The notes beneath the pieces were generated by a model that did no database searches, was not told where the DNA came from, and saw only the letters and a program-made list of their open reading frames with translations. The position numbers and the translations under genes are program-made. This document shows, one piece after another, positions 1 through 12,298 of a DNA stretch of 64,000 nt (positions are counted from its first letter, which is position 1; every line of letters starts with the position of its first letter). The stretch covers positions 248,001 through 312,000 of the forward strand of contig JAFEKR010000048.1 of assembly GCA_019022495.1 (NCBI GenBank), written 5' to 3'. This DNA comes from Epichloe hybrida. Its lineage: Eukaryota; Ascomycota; Sordariomycetes; Hypocreales; Clavicipitaceae.

Positions 1-3000
1 TAATTCTTAAATATTAATAGCTTAAAGGGTCTAATTAACTATATCTAGGATATAGCTAAATTACTACTTTTAAGTAACTTTAATTAAGCTATAGTAAAGT
101 TATTACCTTACTATGCTTTATATAATAAGACTTAAATTAAGGGTTTTAATTCTAAGCTCTTTTCTAGAAAGTTAGAGTTAAACTTAGAAGAGGTTCTCTA
201 AATAAATTAGATCCTAGCTATAATATCTCTATAAGTAATTAGTTTAATAAATACTTTTAGTCTTATAAGGACATAGATAAGTAACGTTTTTAAGGGGCGC
301 CCTTATTACTTACTAGCAATAACCTATGCTAGTCTATCCCTATTAGTAATAGCTAGTCTAATAGGAAAATTAAAATAATTAAGCAATAAACAATATATAC
401 GCTAGGTACTAATAGTATTACTATAGCTAGCTTATTGCTTATTAATAGAAGTATAAAAAGTATTAAATAACCTTACTAATATAACTCTTCTAAGATTATC
501 TAGATTATTAGGTTCTTTAGGAATATAGTTAAGTTATGATTTTTTAAAACCCTAGATATTAGCAGTATTATTATAGCGTTATTATAACTAACTATTAGTT
601 ACATTAAGTGACGTTTTCGTAAAGCCTATAGCATTAATAATATTACTATAGTGTTCCTATCTCTTAGTATCTATAAATTTAGATAAAAAGGAAGGAAGTT
701 ATATAGTTATTACTTTCTCTTTCCTTACCTTACTTATAAAATCTAGTCTTCTTAAAAGTAAGTTAGTAGGATTTAATTTCCCTATATAATACATAATCTT
801 AAAGTTAAAAGAATAAAGCTTATTAAGTATAGTTACTTACTTACTAGTAAGCTTAGGCTTTGTAGCAAGGTACTTATAGTTTAAATAATCTATAATAACT
901 TTAATTATATAAGCTAAATAAGCAAGATAGTGTCTCTATATATAAAAAGCCTCTTAGATAGCTAATAATTCGCTATTAGGTGTTAAATATCATAATTTAG
1001 TATTAGTTATCTTTCTTAACATAAACGTAACTAGGTGCTAGTAACCTAGCACTAATATTACAAGTATAGCCCTAATTATATGTCTAGATATATCTATCTC
1101 CACTTTAAGATATATAAGTAAGTTAAAATACACTAAAATTAGCGCTTCCTAAAATCTTTATTAAAGCTCTCTAAACGCTACTATCTTATAGGGTTTTAGT
1201 TTAAATGTTACTAGTTAATTCCCTCTAAGGTAATTTATTAATAAAATAATAACTTTACTATACTATTTAATAAAATAGCAGTAGAATCTAGTAAAACCAA
1301 GAAATAACTAAATGTTAAAAACGCTACGTGGTATTAGCTAGGTTGTAATTGCTTTAACTCTTACTAGGTCTATTATAATACCTTTCTCTAATATCTTAAA
1401 GCCTAAAATTTAACTTCCTTAACTAAAAATTAACACTTCTTAAGGTTAATAAAAAGACTTACCTCTCTAAACCTATATAGAACTTATTTAATGTGCTCTA
1501 TATAATCTTTAACCTTACTGCTATATATTAGCATATTATCTAGATAGATAATATAGGTCTTATTAATAAGTCCTTTAAGAGTATTATTAATATACTCCTA
1601 AAAAGTCACTAGTGTGTTAACTAGTCTAAATAGCATTACTAGATATTTAAAGTAGCTATATTAATAATAAAACGCTGTTTTTTACTTATTACCTAAGCGA
1701 ATATATAGCTAGTAGTATGTATCTTTTAAATCTAGGACTATAAAAATAACTACACTTACTAATTAATTAAGAATTTTAGTAATAAGGGGCAAAGGGGCCT
1801 TATTCTTAATTATAATCTTATTTAGGCCCCTATAATTTACATAAAGCCTTAACTTCCCTCCTTTCTTTAGAACGAACAAAATTAGGGCTCTAGCTAGGCT
1901 AACTAATCTTCTAATTTACCCTTTAAGCTATGCACTTATAAGGTACTCTCTAAGAACCTCTAGCTCCCTTTTAGCTAAATTATATATAGACCCTTAAGGT
2001 AGTGTTTTCCTTTCTTCTAATTTAATTATATAAGTACGCCCTCCTAGTTTAGGAAGCTTACTTACTAACTCTTTAGAAAAAATATCTATAAACTCCCTAT
2101 ATTCTTCTAGGATTATTAGTATAGGGCGCTTAGTACTCTTATCCTAATTTAACATAGCTTCTTTACTACTTATGTTTTCTAAAATTAGTATAACTATAAT
2201 ACCTTTGCTTTTTTACTATAAATAAGTGTACTTAAGGATTTATATAGCTACTTTACTATTTATTTATATATCTATTACTACTAGGTCCTTTAATTAGCCT
2301 TTTTCTTTTCCTTTTTAATTTTTATTTTCTAGAATACTTAGCCTAATCTTTATTACTCTTAATAATAAAGTAATTACTACTATTTTTTTCTCTTTATATA
2401 CTTACTACTTACTATAAGTAAAGGAGAGATATTTTATTATTACTAGATATCTCTAGTATTTGTGCTCCTAATATATAATTATAGGTAAATACTCTTTAAT
2501 CTAGTTTATACCTAAAATTATCCCTTTACCTATATTAGTAATAAAGTAGCTAACTTAGCAAACCTTTATAAATCCTATACTATCTTTTATCTTAACTAAT
2601 TTTTTTAGAATTCCTTAATATCAAATCACTTTTTTACTTACACTCTCTAATATCCTATTTAATTAGATTATATTCTCCTAATCCTTTTTTAATAATAATT
2701 TTAGATAAATTATTAAAGACTATATACCTATATTAAATAGCGCTTATATAGCTAACTACTAGTTATCTTATTATAAAGATACCTATATTCTTATTCTATT
2801 ATCTATAGGGTATTCTATAGTAAGATTATATTCCTAGGTCTATGCTAATTAAACTAGTATTATATTAGGAGATATAGCTTTATTATTACTTTCCCTATAC
2901 TTCTTAGTTATATATTTAGTACTTTTATAGGTAAAATAATCTAGTACCTAATAAGTTAGTATAGCGTACCTAGGCTTTTTATATTTATAGCACACTAGGG

Positions 3001-4109
3001 ATAATTTTCTCCCTTAGTCTTTGCTTTATTACTACGCTCTATTTATAGGTAATGTAAAATAAGAGTATTACCTCTTTCTTTTAAAGTCCTAACCCTTTTT
3101 ATTATTTTAGCCTAAACCTATTATAACCTCTGCTTTCTTACCCTAGCCTTATAGTTAGCTCTAGGTTATTAGAATCTCTTAACTAATTATTTACTTCCTT
3201 ATAGTGTTATTTAAGCTATTTAGAAAAATTATAATTCTTAGATATATAAGGATTTCTTTAGGTAACTTAGCTTTTACCTTATCCTAGGCTTATATAAAGG
3301 ATTAAAATAATTAGCTATTCTTTTACCTAAGATTTAGTAGTAACCTTATTACTTCTAAGTATCTTATACTTATATCTATTATTCTAGTTTTTAACTATTC
3401 TAGGAAATCTACCTAGGTGATTAATAAATAATCTACGTGCCTATCTATAGCTATATAACGCATCTACTATCGCTTTGCATTACTAGCTAGGCAGCTGCTT
3501 ATATACGCTACCTTAGTTATATTATCCTTAAAGGTATAGTAGTTTAATTTAAATAGTATGTTTAAGTTTACTAAGAAATTCTATAGGCTTTTATACGTTT
3601 CCCCTTTATATATAGGCATTTTTATTTACATTTTAATAAGACTACCTTACTATATAATTACTACTATATTACTATAAACTATAGGTAAAATCATAGCTAA
3701 TATTTAAGGGGTAATTATAGGTCTAGATTAAGGGGTAATTATAAGTCTAGTTTAAGGTCTAGCTAATCCTAGATTTACCTTAAGCTCTCTAATTTACGCC
3801 TTTATCTATAAGACCTCTTATTTTCTCTAAAGGCAATATAACTTAAATTATATAACCTTATAGTATTACTATAATGCCCTTTTTTCTTTAGTTATATTAT
3901 CTATACCTTTACTTAAATTAGGATTAAGTGGCGTTTATTATACCCTATTATCTATAGTTCTAGATTATAGGGGTTCTTTATCTTCCTAATTATCTATAGC
4001 TTTATTATTATAAGGTACTAGTGTGTTTCTTATAGATCTTTAGAGTGTTAGCTATATAATAATCTAGCTAATAGTTTATATCCTTAAAAAGGTTAATAAG
4101 AGATTAATT
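1..4109 (-). mobile_element. RIP-degraded Ty3/gypsy retrotransposon, internal gag-pol region
   Basis: Read on the minus strand, fragments of a gypsy polyprotein appear in order leftward from the LTR at 4110-4379. Gag-like sequence lies near 3600. Reverse transcriptase lies at about 1900-1500, including [24 protein letters not shown] and KTYIIYLDNML-like strings. Stops interrupt every frame. The RT active-site motif reads YLDN instead of YLDD (about 1530-1550), as expected from a G-to-A change. The DNA is very AT-rich and TpA-rich. The element enters the window from the left edge, so its 3' end is not seen. It is certainly non-functional. Confidence 0.85.
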
Positions 4110-4379
4110 TATTATAGCTTACACTAAAAGGTTAAGAATAAAGTAATAGCTAAGACTATTATAGTTACTACTAGATAGATACTAGCTAGGGGCAGGTGTG
4201 TAAAGGTTTTAATCTCTAACCTAGCACTAATAATATGCGTAGTCTTTAATAAATACCTTGCTTTATAAGCACATGGCTATCTTGTAGCTAGCTAGCCTCT
4301 TTATTATTTGCATGGCCTAAAGGTTCTCCGAAGACCCGCTTTAATGAACATCCTATCTTTGACCTCTGCGCTCCTAACA
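4110..4379 (-). repeat. RIP-mutated gypsy LTR (5' LTR of the left element)
   Basis: In minus orientation this begins TGTTAGGAGCGCAGAGG and aligns end to end with the solo LTR at 7085-7354, with no gaps. Its 3' end degenerated from GTGACA to a TAATA-like end. It abuts the gypsy internal region on its left, as a 5' LTR should. On its right the copia sequence starts immediately. I see no clean target-site duplication because the partner LTR lies outside the window. Confidence 0.85.
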
Positions 4380-6676
4380 ACGCTATTCTAAAGAGATCTT
4401 TAGAGGAATTATACTAGATATAGAAGCCTTAGGCTAATTAACTACTAGTCTAGCATAAGCTAAAGCCCTACTAAGATTAATGCTATTCTTAACAATTAAA
4501 CCCTATAACCTAGAAGTTATTTGCTTTAGTGCTAGATTAGTAATAACATATAGTATTATCTATATACTTATAAAGCTTAGCTAAATTAACTTTTATATCC
4601 TTAATACTACTATACCCTTTCTCTTTTCCCTTACTAATATAGATAAAATAAAGGTTAAGATTAATAACCTTACTAATATATTAATTTAAAATAATAAGAC
4701 TATACCTATTATGCGTAAATAGGGCTACCCTTAGTAGCTTCTAAAGGCAAGAGAAACCGCCGCTTTTTACTTATTAGAAGGAGAGATTTATTAACTTTAC
4801 TAAAGGTTTAGTTATCCCTTAATTTAATAGCTTATAAAGATTCTTTAATAAGCTAGTTATAATGTTAAATACTATATAATTAAGAAGCTTACTAAAGTCT
4901 ATTACTATTATTAAATAAATAGAAAAGCCCTTAGCTAGTTTAAATTCTCCCTTAAAGATAACTATAACTTTAACTATAAGATTATTATTAATATTATGCA
5001 AATTAATAGCTAGCTAGTCCTTTATATTATTAATTTAGTAACCTTATTTTAAGCGGCCTAATTCCTTAACCCTAAGAAGCAAAAAGCTTATAATATCTAG
5101 GATATAATTAGAGAGTGCTAGATTAATATATATCTAGGCCCTCTAGACTAGATTATTTATAATACTAGTAATAACTTTACCTTAGCTAAATTTAGGCATT
5201 ATGCTTACTTAATATTAATTAATATTAATAAGATACTTATTAAAGCCTATAATAGTATTAGAAAGGTTAAGAGATATTATAAACCCCTTTACTAGGCTTA
5301 TAATATTATTATAGACTTAATTAGTAAGGAAATTACTCCTAAGTAATAACTTTAGATAGCTATTAAAGCTATTAATAACTTAGCAAGCCTTAATAGCCTT
5401 ATACTAACCTTACTAGTCTTTAAAGCTTACTTATAGATAATAAATAAGTTATTACTAAGTATTTCTATTATTTAATAAGCTAAAGTAATTTAGAAGGTAA
5501 CTAATAAAGTCTGCTATTACCTAGCTAAGAGGTAAGTCTATAAGGCCCTTAGCGCCTAGAATAGCCCTAATATATTACTAATATATTAGCTACTACTATA
5601 AACTAATATATATATATAAAGAGAAAAAGGCAGATAGTATAGCCCTTATAAGCTATTAGCTACTAATAAGAAGACCTATATAGTTAAGATACCCTATAGC
5701 TTAGCTAAGTTTTGCTTTATAGTAATAAAGCTATACTATAAGGACCTATAGTATATAGGGGCTAATAAGTAAAGCCTTTAGGATATTAGGGAATATAACC
5801 TAGACCTAGAGGTCCTTACCTATAATATAGCCCTTTCCTATACTATAGCTCTCTTTAATACTATAGTCCTATTATAAAAAAAGGCTAAGAGGGCCTAGGG
5901 AAATAAGCTACTTATAAAGGGTAATAAAGTAAAGAAAGAAAAGGAAAAGACACTAGTAAAGAGAAAGTAAGGGAGGCTAAGGAAAAACCTTATAGTTTAA
6001 TTCTTTATTAATAAGAGTATAAAGAAGCCTATAAAGGCTATTAAGGCTAAAGGTAATCCTAAGGGAAGCTATAGAGTTAAAGAACCTATAGTAAGCCTTA
6101 AGGTAACTAAAGCTACCCCTATAGAAAGCTATAAAGCTAGTAGCCCTAAGGAAGTAAAAGTAAAGGTAACTAGGGCTTAGGTTTATAATCCTAAGGAGCT
6201 TATTAGACTTATAAAGCCCCTTATATTTATTAATAAAGACTAAAAGAAAGTATTAATTAAGGAAATTATAGCTAGAGAAGTGCTAAATATAGTATTCCTT
6301 ATAGTAAAAGAAAAGGCTAACTAAAACCTTACCCTTTAACTTTACTAAGAGAGAAAGATTATAACCCTAGGGAGCCCCTTTAAATAATCTAATTAAGCTA
6401 AGATTAACGTATTATAAGCTTATAATATATTTAGATTTATAATATTTAATCTAGTAAAGTATAAAGGCTACTAAATCTTTAATTCTTATATAGTCTAAGA
6501 GATTAAAGGTAAAGGCACTAAAACACTATATAAGAAATCGCGCCTTATTATACAAGGGCATAATAACAGAGGAAAAGAGGCTATCTTAACCTAATTGCTA
6601 ATAATATAGTGATTAAGCTAACGGATTATTGTGGCCCTTTGTGATGATCTAGGCTTTGCCTAGACCTAGCAATATA

Positions 6677-6808
6677 GGTGTCAATTGTACAAGTAAATGA
6701 TGACTTGTACAATGCGTATTCTTTTGCTATGGCGCAATGGAATTGGGGTCAAACCCACATGGTGGCGCAGGCACCCGCGATTAGCCCTATGGGCTAGACC
6801 ATGACACC
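6677..6808 (-). repeat. tRNA-derived SINE-like insert
   Basis: This is an island of normal base composition inside the AT-rich copia. On the minus strand it starts GGTGTCA, followed by an A-box-like TGGTCTAGCCC at residues 8-18 and a B-box-like GGTTTGACCCC at residues 54-64. These positions match a tRNA gene. The tail contains a perfect 10-bp hairpin (6685-6694 with 6703-6712) and ends in TGACACC, the inverted copy of the first seven bases. I see no target-site duplication. It could instead be a small TIR element or part of a copia LTR. Confidence 0.45.
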
Positions 6809-7084
6809 CTTGCTTTATTATTAAAGCGGAAGGGAATTTACCTTTAGCTATAAGATATTACGTAAGCTTATGTTTAATCCTAAATAACCCTAAATAGGCT
6901 AATCATTATGAAGTTACTAAAGTAAATTATACACCTCTTTCTAAAAGGCATAATAATAAAGGTAATTAAGCCTCTCTATAGGATCGCAAAGGCTAGAACC
7001 TACTAGTGGGTAATATATTTTTACTACTATAGGGATAATCTTAATATAATAACCTTAATATACAATCCCTACCTGCTAATTATA

Positions 7085-7354
7085 TGTTAGGAGCGCAGAG
7101 GTCAAAGATAGGATGTTTATCGAAGCGGGTCTTCGGAGAACCTTTAGGCCGTGCGGATAACAAAGAGGCTAGCTAGCTACGAGATAGCTATGTGCTTATG
7201 GAGCGAGGTATTTATTAAAGACTACGCATATTATTAGTGCTAGGTTAGAGATTAAAACCTTTACGCACCCGCCCCTAGCTAGTATCTATCTAGTAGCGAC
7301 TGCGATAGTCTTAGCTATCACTTCGTTCTTAACCTTTTGGTGCAAGCCGTGACA
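7085..7354 (+). repeat. Solo gypsy LTR with 5-bp TSD
   Basis: The 270-bp LTR starts TGTTAGG and ends GTGACA. It is flanked by perfect TTATA duplications (7080-7084 and 7355-7359). No internal retrotransposon sequence lies beside it, so it is a recombination product (solo LTR). It is the less mutated sibling of the LTR at 4110-4379 and lies in the opposite orientation, inside the copia pol. Confidence 0.92.
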
Positions 7355-8887
7355 TTATAGCCTTAAATAACAAAAACCTCTTTAGTATTATAGGGATGTA
7401 AATAGATAACACGCTAGGCCTTAGTAATAATAACTTCTTTAAGAAAGAAGAAAGAGAGCTCTAGAAGGTAAAGTTTATAGCTAAAGAAAAACAACGCCTT
7501 ATAACTATAAATTCCCTTATCTTTAATAGCTATATCTTAACCTAGAACGCTAATAACTCCCTAACCCTAACCTAAAAGAGCTAAAGTTAGAAGATTAAGG
7601 AAATTAACCCTTAATTACTAATAGTAAGGCAAGATTACGTAAAGCAAAGAGCCTAAGGAAGTTATATTACTATAGTCTGTTAACTAGAGGTATTATATAA
7701 CCTATTAATTACTGTATAACACTAAGAACCCTTTACTAATAATATCTTATAACTTAATAAATGCCTTAAGTAGTAAATTAAGCATTAGTAGCGGGGATTA
7801 TAGTATATCCCCTTAACTCTTAAAGAGGCAAAACTCTTTATATTTATAAATAAGTCCCTTACTAATAATAAAGATCTAAGTTTATAGATTAAATACATTA
7901 TTATAATTAGTAATAAAGTAATAAAAGAGAATAATACCTTTATCTTAAAAGGGAATATTATTATGTATAGCTCTATAAAAAGTAAGTATGTAACCCGTAG
8001 TACACTTACATCTAAGCTATATAGCATAGTTTAAGGTACTAATATCGCGTATATAATATCTATAACCCTTTATATAATTATAGACTAATTAAAGATACCT
8101 TAGATCCTAATAATTCTCTATATAGACTCTTTCTTATTATATAAATGCCTTATAAAGCTAGGTATAATAAAAGAGAAGTAGCTAATAATTAATATTATAG
8201 CCTTTTAGTAGTTATATAAGAGGAGGGAAGTCTACAAAGTTAGATAGATTAATAGCAGTAATAATCTAGCTAATATAATAACAAAGGTATTACTAAATTT
8301 AGCCCTCTTAACCTTAATTAATCTAAACGAATTAATAATTTATATAAAAGGTTAGGTTAAGAGACCTATAAGGTTAGGTAAAGAGGAGGATTAATATAAT
8401 AGGCATATAAGTATAGATTATAATAACTAGGTTAATTAGAATAACTAAAGCCGCAATAGCTAATAAGGACTATAAATTCCTATTAAGGGATTTACTTATA
8501 TATACTTTCCTTTAATCTAATTTTTATTATGTTTTTAGGCTTCTTTAGCCATAAAGAAAAGAGAGACTACTAGTGTAGCTTCCTTTAGACCTTTAGATAA
8601 TAGATAGTCTAACTATAGCTAAAGAGTAAAGCTACTAAAGGGATGCACGCAATGTAATTAGATGTATTATAAGCTACCCTACTCTATTAGCAGTGGTATT
8701 ATACTATAGCCTTACTTTTCCCCCTTTTTACTTACCTTCTCTCCTAGCTAAATTCCTCTCCTTCTCCCTTTTCTTTTCTCTCTTAGTTATTAGCTATTAT
8801 TATTAACTTCATTGAATTTAACCCCTTCGCACTAGTGTAACGTTCCTTGGTGTAACTAACAACTACATGTAGTAGAAAAATCTCCTT

Positions 8888-8936
8888 ATAGTGTAGTATA
8901 TAGTGTAGTGTAGTATGTAGTGTAGTGTAGTACAAA
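8888..8936 (+). repeat. TAGTG minisatellite
   Basis: Irregular tandem copies of TAGTG/TAGTATG-type units lie just downstream of the copia RNase H remains, probably in or beside the element's terminal region. Confidence 0.7.
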
Positions 8937-8949
8937 GCTCTGTGCTTAG

Positions 8950-10240
8950 GAGGGGATAAGATTGCTTATAATCTAGAGATTAGTCTAAAGGCTATATCCT
9001 AAATCTTTAGTTAAGCTTATAATTAAGGATTTAATTATATAATTTAACCTCTTTATATTAATATAAAGTATATAGTTAATATAAAATAGTCTAGAAAACC
9101 TTCTTATATAAATAATCTTAAACTATAATATAAGCTTATTAAAAAGATTACTCTAGACTATTATAGAAGGGAAAAGAGTAGTACTAACCTAGCTACTAAG
9201 CTTAGTTAAGAAGGACTTTATACCTTAAGAGTAATAATCTTATATACTCTAAAATATTTAGGGTTTTTAAAGACTAAGCTAATAAGAAAAGTAAGTCTAA
9301 TAGTATAAATAAAGAAAGATAGGCTAGAATTCTACCTAGCTTATTATTAATAGACCCTTAAGCACTAGAAGGATGTTATTTAAACTCATAAAATAGTAGT
9401 TATTTTATTATATTAAAGGGGAGGGTATTATATATAGTAATAACTAATAAAGAGCTATATTTATAAGTAATAGAAAGGATTAATAGAATTTATATTCTAG
9501 GCTATATTTAGCTAGGATTAGAAGGGTGCTTACTACTATTAGAAGCTAGAGACCCTTATAGAGAAAAATGAAGCTAATTAGGTTATTAAAGAATTAAATA
9601 AGAAGCTAGAACTTACTTATTATAAATAGTGGCTTTTAATATTAGGAATTAACTAGCTAGGGCTTTATAATAAGCCTAGTTAAAAGCTATAGTAAAATTA
9701 AAATAAAAAGAATAAAAAGCTTAAGTAAGAGGTAAAAAGAAAGAAAAGGGATTAGGGGATTAATTAGTACTAATATTAGAAGGAAATTCTAAATAAAAAG
9801 CTACTTCCCTTTATAAAGAAATATTAAAAGAAAAGGCTAAATATAATAATATAAGAAAATAAGGCCTCCCTATATACTTATAGTTATTAATAGTTAGTCT
9901 ATAATACTTAGGGGGTTAAGAAGCTACTATAGTTAGGGAATTCCCTTAATTTAAATATAATAGAACTTACTTAGTAGTATTTAAAGGTTAAGATAACCTA
10001 TAAAAGTGCCTTAAAGAATTAGAAAGAAGCTATAGTAGCTTAGGAGAAAGCATAGGAAAATATGCCTTAAAAATAGGTATAAGCTTAAATTAAAAGAATT
10101 CCTTATTATATTAAGGAAATAATTTACTTAGAAGGGAATAATAACTATTATAAGGGTTATAAAGGTTAAGCTAATAGTTAGAGGGTTTAAAGGTTTTATT
10201 TATAATTAGAGTTTAAAGATAAAAGTACTACTATTACTAT
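8950..10240 (+). mobile_element. RIP-degraded Tc1/mariner DNA transposon
   Basis: Plus-strand translation through stops gives a DDE transposase of the fungal Tc1/mariner group. Seen in order are a helix-turn-helix-like N-terminus, a block resembling W.DVIWTDET with an HRRGGY-like continuation (about 9370-9420), GLIEFIFQAIFSQD.KG (about 9475-9530), the region around YNTQGVKKLLQLGNSLNLNIIEP that holds the second and third catalytic positions (about 9900-9965), and a C-terminal IPYYIKEII.LEG block (about 10090-10140). Several key residues are altered by transitions. I could not define the terminal inverted repeats. Confidence 0.75.
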
Positions 10241-10602
10241 TAATAATAATAAATAAAGGTAAGTTTTAGACCCTTATAAGCTTAATAGTCCTAATAGTTC
10301 TAATAACCTTAATGCCTTAGATTCTAATAATATAGAGAAAGAATCTAATAATAACTAGGATAAGTTACTTTTATATATAGTTTCTATAGTAAAGGTACTT
10401 AATTTAATTTTCCTTATGTTATTCTAGGCTATTTGTGTGCCATAGGCTACTACATTAATGCCTTAGGCCACTCTAGGCAGCAGGGTGCAGGGGACATGAC
10501 TTTTGAGCTCGACCTCCGTACTTCAACCTACTACACAGAAACCCCAAAAGCCATCACCTTTCTCACTCATCCACTCTAATAACGAAGACTTCGACGCACA
10601 TC

Positions 10603-12068
10603 ATGCACTTAGGGGAATGCCAGTTCGCGCCTGAGATCCCGGCTCACTTCCGCTCTCACATCGCAGTTAGGCATCCAGGATATATCCGGGGTGAGGATCA
10701 CATGTTCATGCTGCCGCGACTCGACGCGGTGGATTCACAGGACGAAACTGATGACGAGAACTCCGATACCGCCGACAATCCGTCCCTAGGGCCAAAGCAT
10801 GGAGTTCACTTTGAGACTCTATTGGTGGCCTGCCAGATTATTTCTGGTAATGGATTCGATACCACGTATCTGAGCTACGATCAACTAGGCCACGATAGAG
10901 TCCGCCTTTCTCGGAATGGCATTTTGATGCGCAACCACTACTATCTCCACGTTCCACAAGGTACACACCCTCATGATCGATTCATGGACAGTTGATAGCT
11001 CGATCCTTGTGTGTTTTAGAATCATGCTAAGTATGCAAACAATCAGGCGACGGAACAGACACTACATCATATGCAGTGACACCCAATTTTCAAGAGTGGC
11101 GCTTCCCTCCGTCTCTTCCTCGAAGCTGGCAAGCTTTGGCACCAACGAAACTCGACCAACACCATAGCTGCATCATCTCCGGGTCTCGCATGGTTGAAAA
11201 AGTTCATGTTATCCCTCAAGCCCACAGCAAATGGTATACAGACAATGCCATGGTCGACTATTCAGCTGGGGCAAGATTTGCCTCAGCAAGCGAAAACAAT
11301 ATGTGTCGGCTCCGCCCCGATCTACATAAGGTCTTTGATGACCGCACTTTTGCTCTAGTGCCTAAGCGAGATGGCCGAGGGCAACCGCATCTGGTGGTGC
11401 ATTTCTTCTCCATCGTCAAGAACTATGGGGATACAGCACTTGGCATCCATAACCGGAAGGCTCATAGTCTGGAGTTCGTGGCTACAGAGTTCTTATTCGC
11501 TCGGTTTGCTCTTACCGTCTTTGCCCGCATCAAGGATTTTGTTCTTGAAGGTGACAGGCGGAAGCTTGCGATCACGCAGCGCGCTAACGACGCCAGTGGA
11601 TGTCCGGCTTGGGTTACTAGTGTTGTACAAATGGATTTTGCACAGCGACACGGCTTGTACGGCGGTGGAGGATCACAAAGCTCAACCCCTACCAAGCGAA
11701 CCAGGAAGACGGGAACCCAAACTGGGCAGAAACGACAAATCGACGATATGAGTGAGGATTCAGACCTGGAAGAATGCAGCGGGAGGTCTCGACTTAGGTC
11801 ATGGGTCCTGGCAAATGCAGCTGAGCTAGAGGGCCTTAAGGAGAGGAATCCAAAGAGGCGGCGTATGAGTAAGAGTAGGTCGCCGTCACCTTTGACGACT
11901 TCTCTCAGTTTGGTAAAGCTATCAAATCATGAAAACGACGAACTGGAAAGTCCCGGATCCGAAATTTCCGATGGACATGATTTTACCAAGAATCATGCTG
12001 GCCGTGCTTTTGCCAACGAAATCGAAAGTTTCACTGTCATACAAGACCAGAGCATTGCACTCGTGTAA
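10603..12068 (+). CDS. HNH nuclease domain protein (PF13391-like)
   Basis: Two exons, 10603-10960 and 11047-12068, are split by an 86-bp intron (GTACAC...CAG, with a TGCTAAG branch-like site). The spliced protein is 459 residues. The N-terminal third (HFRSHI.., GVHFETLLVACQIISGNGFD, HYYLHVPQ) and the central CIISGSRM..VHVIPQAHSKWY...LRPDLHKVFDDRTFALVPK block match the fungal HNH_2 layout: Cys, His-Val-Ile-Pro, Asp-Ile/Leu-His and Phe-Asp positions. The last 130 residues are basic and disordered with KRTRK and KRRR runs, suggesting nuclear location. Function in fungi is unknown for this family. The gene sits alone between RIP-mutated transposons, yet its own codons are not degraded, so it is probably single-copy and perhaps recently acquired or under selection. 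Confidence 0.82.
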
Positions 12069-12290
12069 TGTCATGTTTTTGTAATGAATTAGCTTTATTT
12101 TGATGTCTACCTTACAATCAAAGATATCAATTTTTTTAGCTGCTAACATTGCACCTTGCACTTACTTAAGACCTACTTGTCGCCGCGCACCCTGCCCTAT
12201 GGGCCACGTCGTTGCGTGCATCACACCTTACAACGCACAGCGCCTCACACCTCTCACCTTGGATGTGGCTAGCACGTGACCTAGAGCCCC

Positions 12291-12298
12291 TACAATTA
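12291..12298 (+). repeat. MULE target-site duplication, left
   Basis: TACAATTA, repeated at 14858-14865 immediately outside the right inverted repeat. Confidence 0.8.

Larger units (their letters stand above)
4380..8900 (+). mobile_element. RIP-degraded Ty1/copia retrotransposon pol, interrupted
   Basis: Plus-strand translation, ignoring stops, gives copia polyprotein in canonical order. Protease-like sequence lies at about 4390-4740 (PLADIDKMEVEFNNL-like). Integrase lies at about 4740-5750 (YLGPLDWIIY.., a conserved-looking LTLLVFKAY block). The start of RT lies at about 6200-6610 (KGTKTLYKKSRLIIQGHN). RNase H lies at about 7600-8390 (RGLRYIPL-like, KYVTRS, WINSSNN). RT and RNase H are separated by a SINE-like insert (6677-6808) and a solo gypsy LTR (7085-7354). 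Stops are frequent and differ from sense codons mainly by C-to-T/G-to-A. The gag end is missing, apparently lost where the gypsy element inserted. Confidence 0.8.

Noticed and set aside
4819..8027. 60- and 80-codon minus frames in the AT-rich zone
   Set aside because: They are antisense to recognisable copia coding sequence. AT-rich chance frames.
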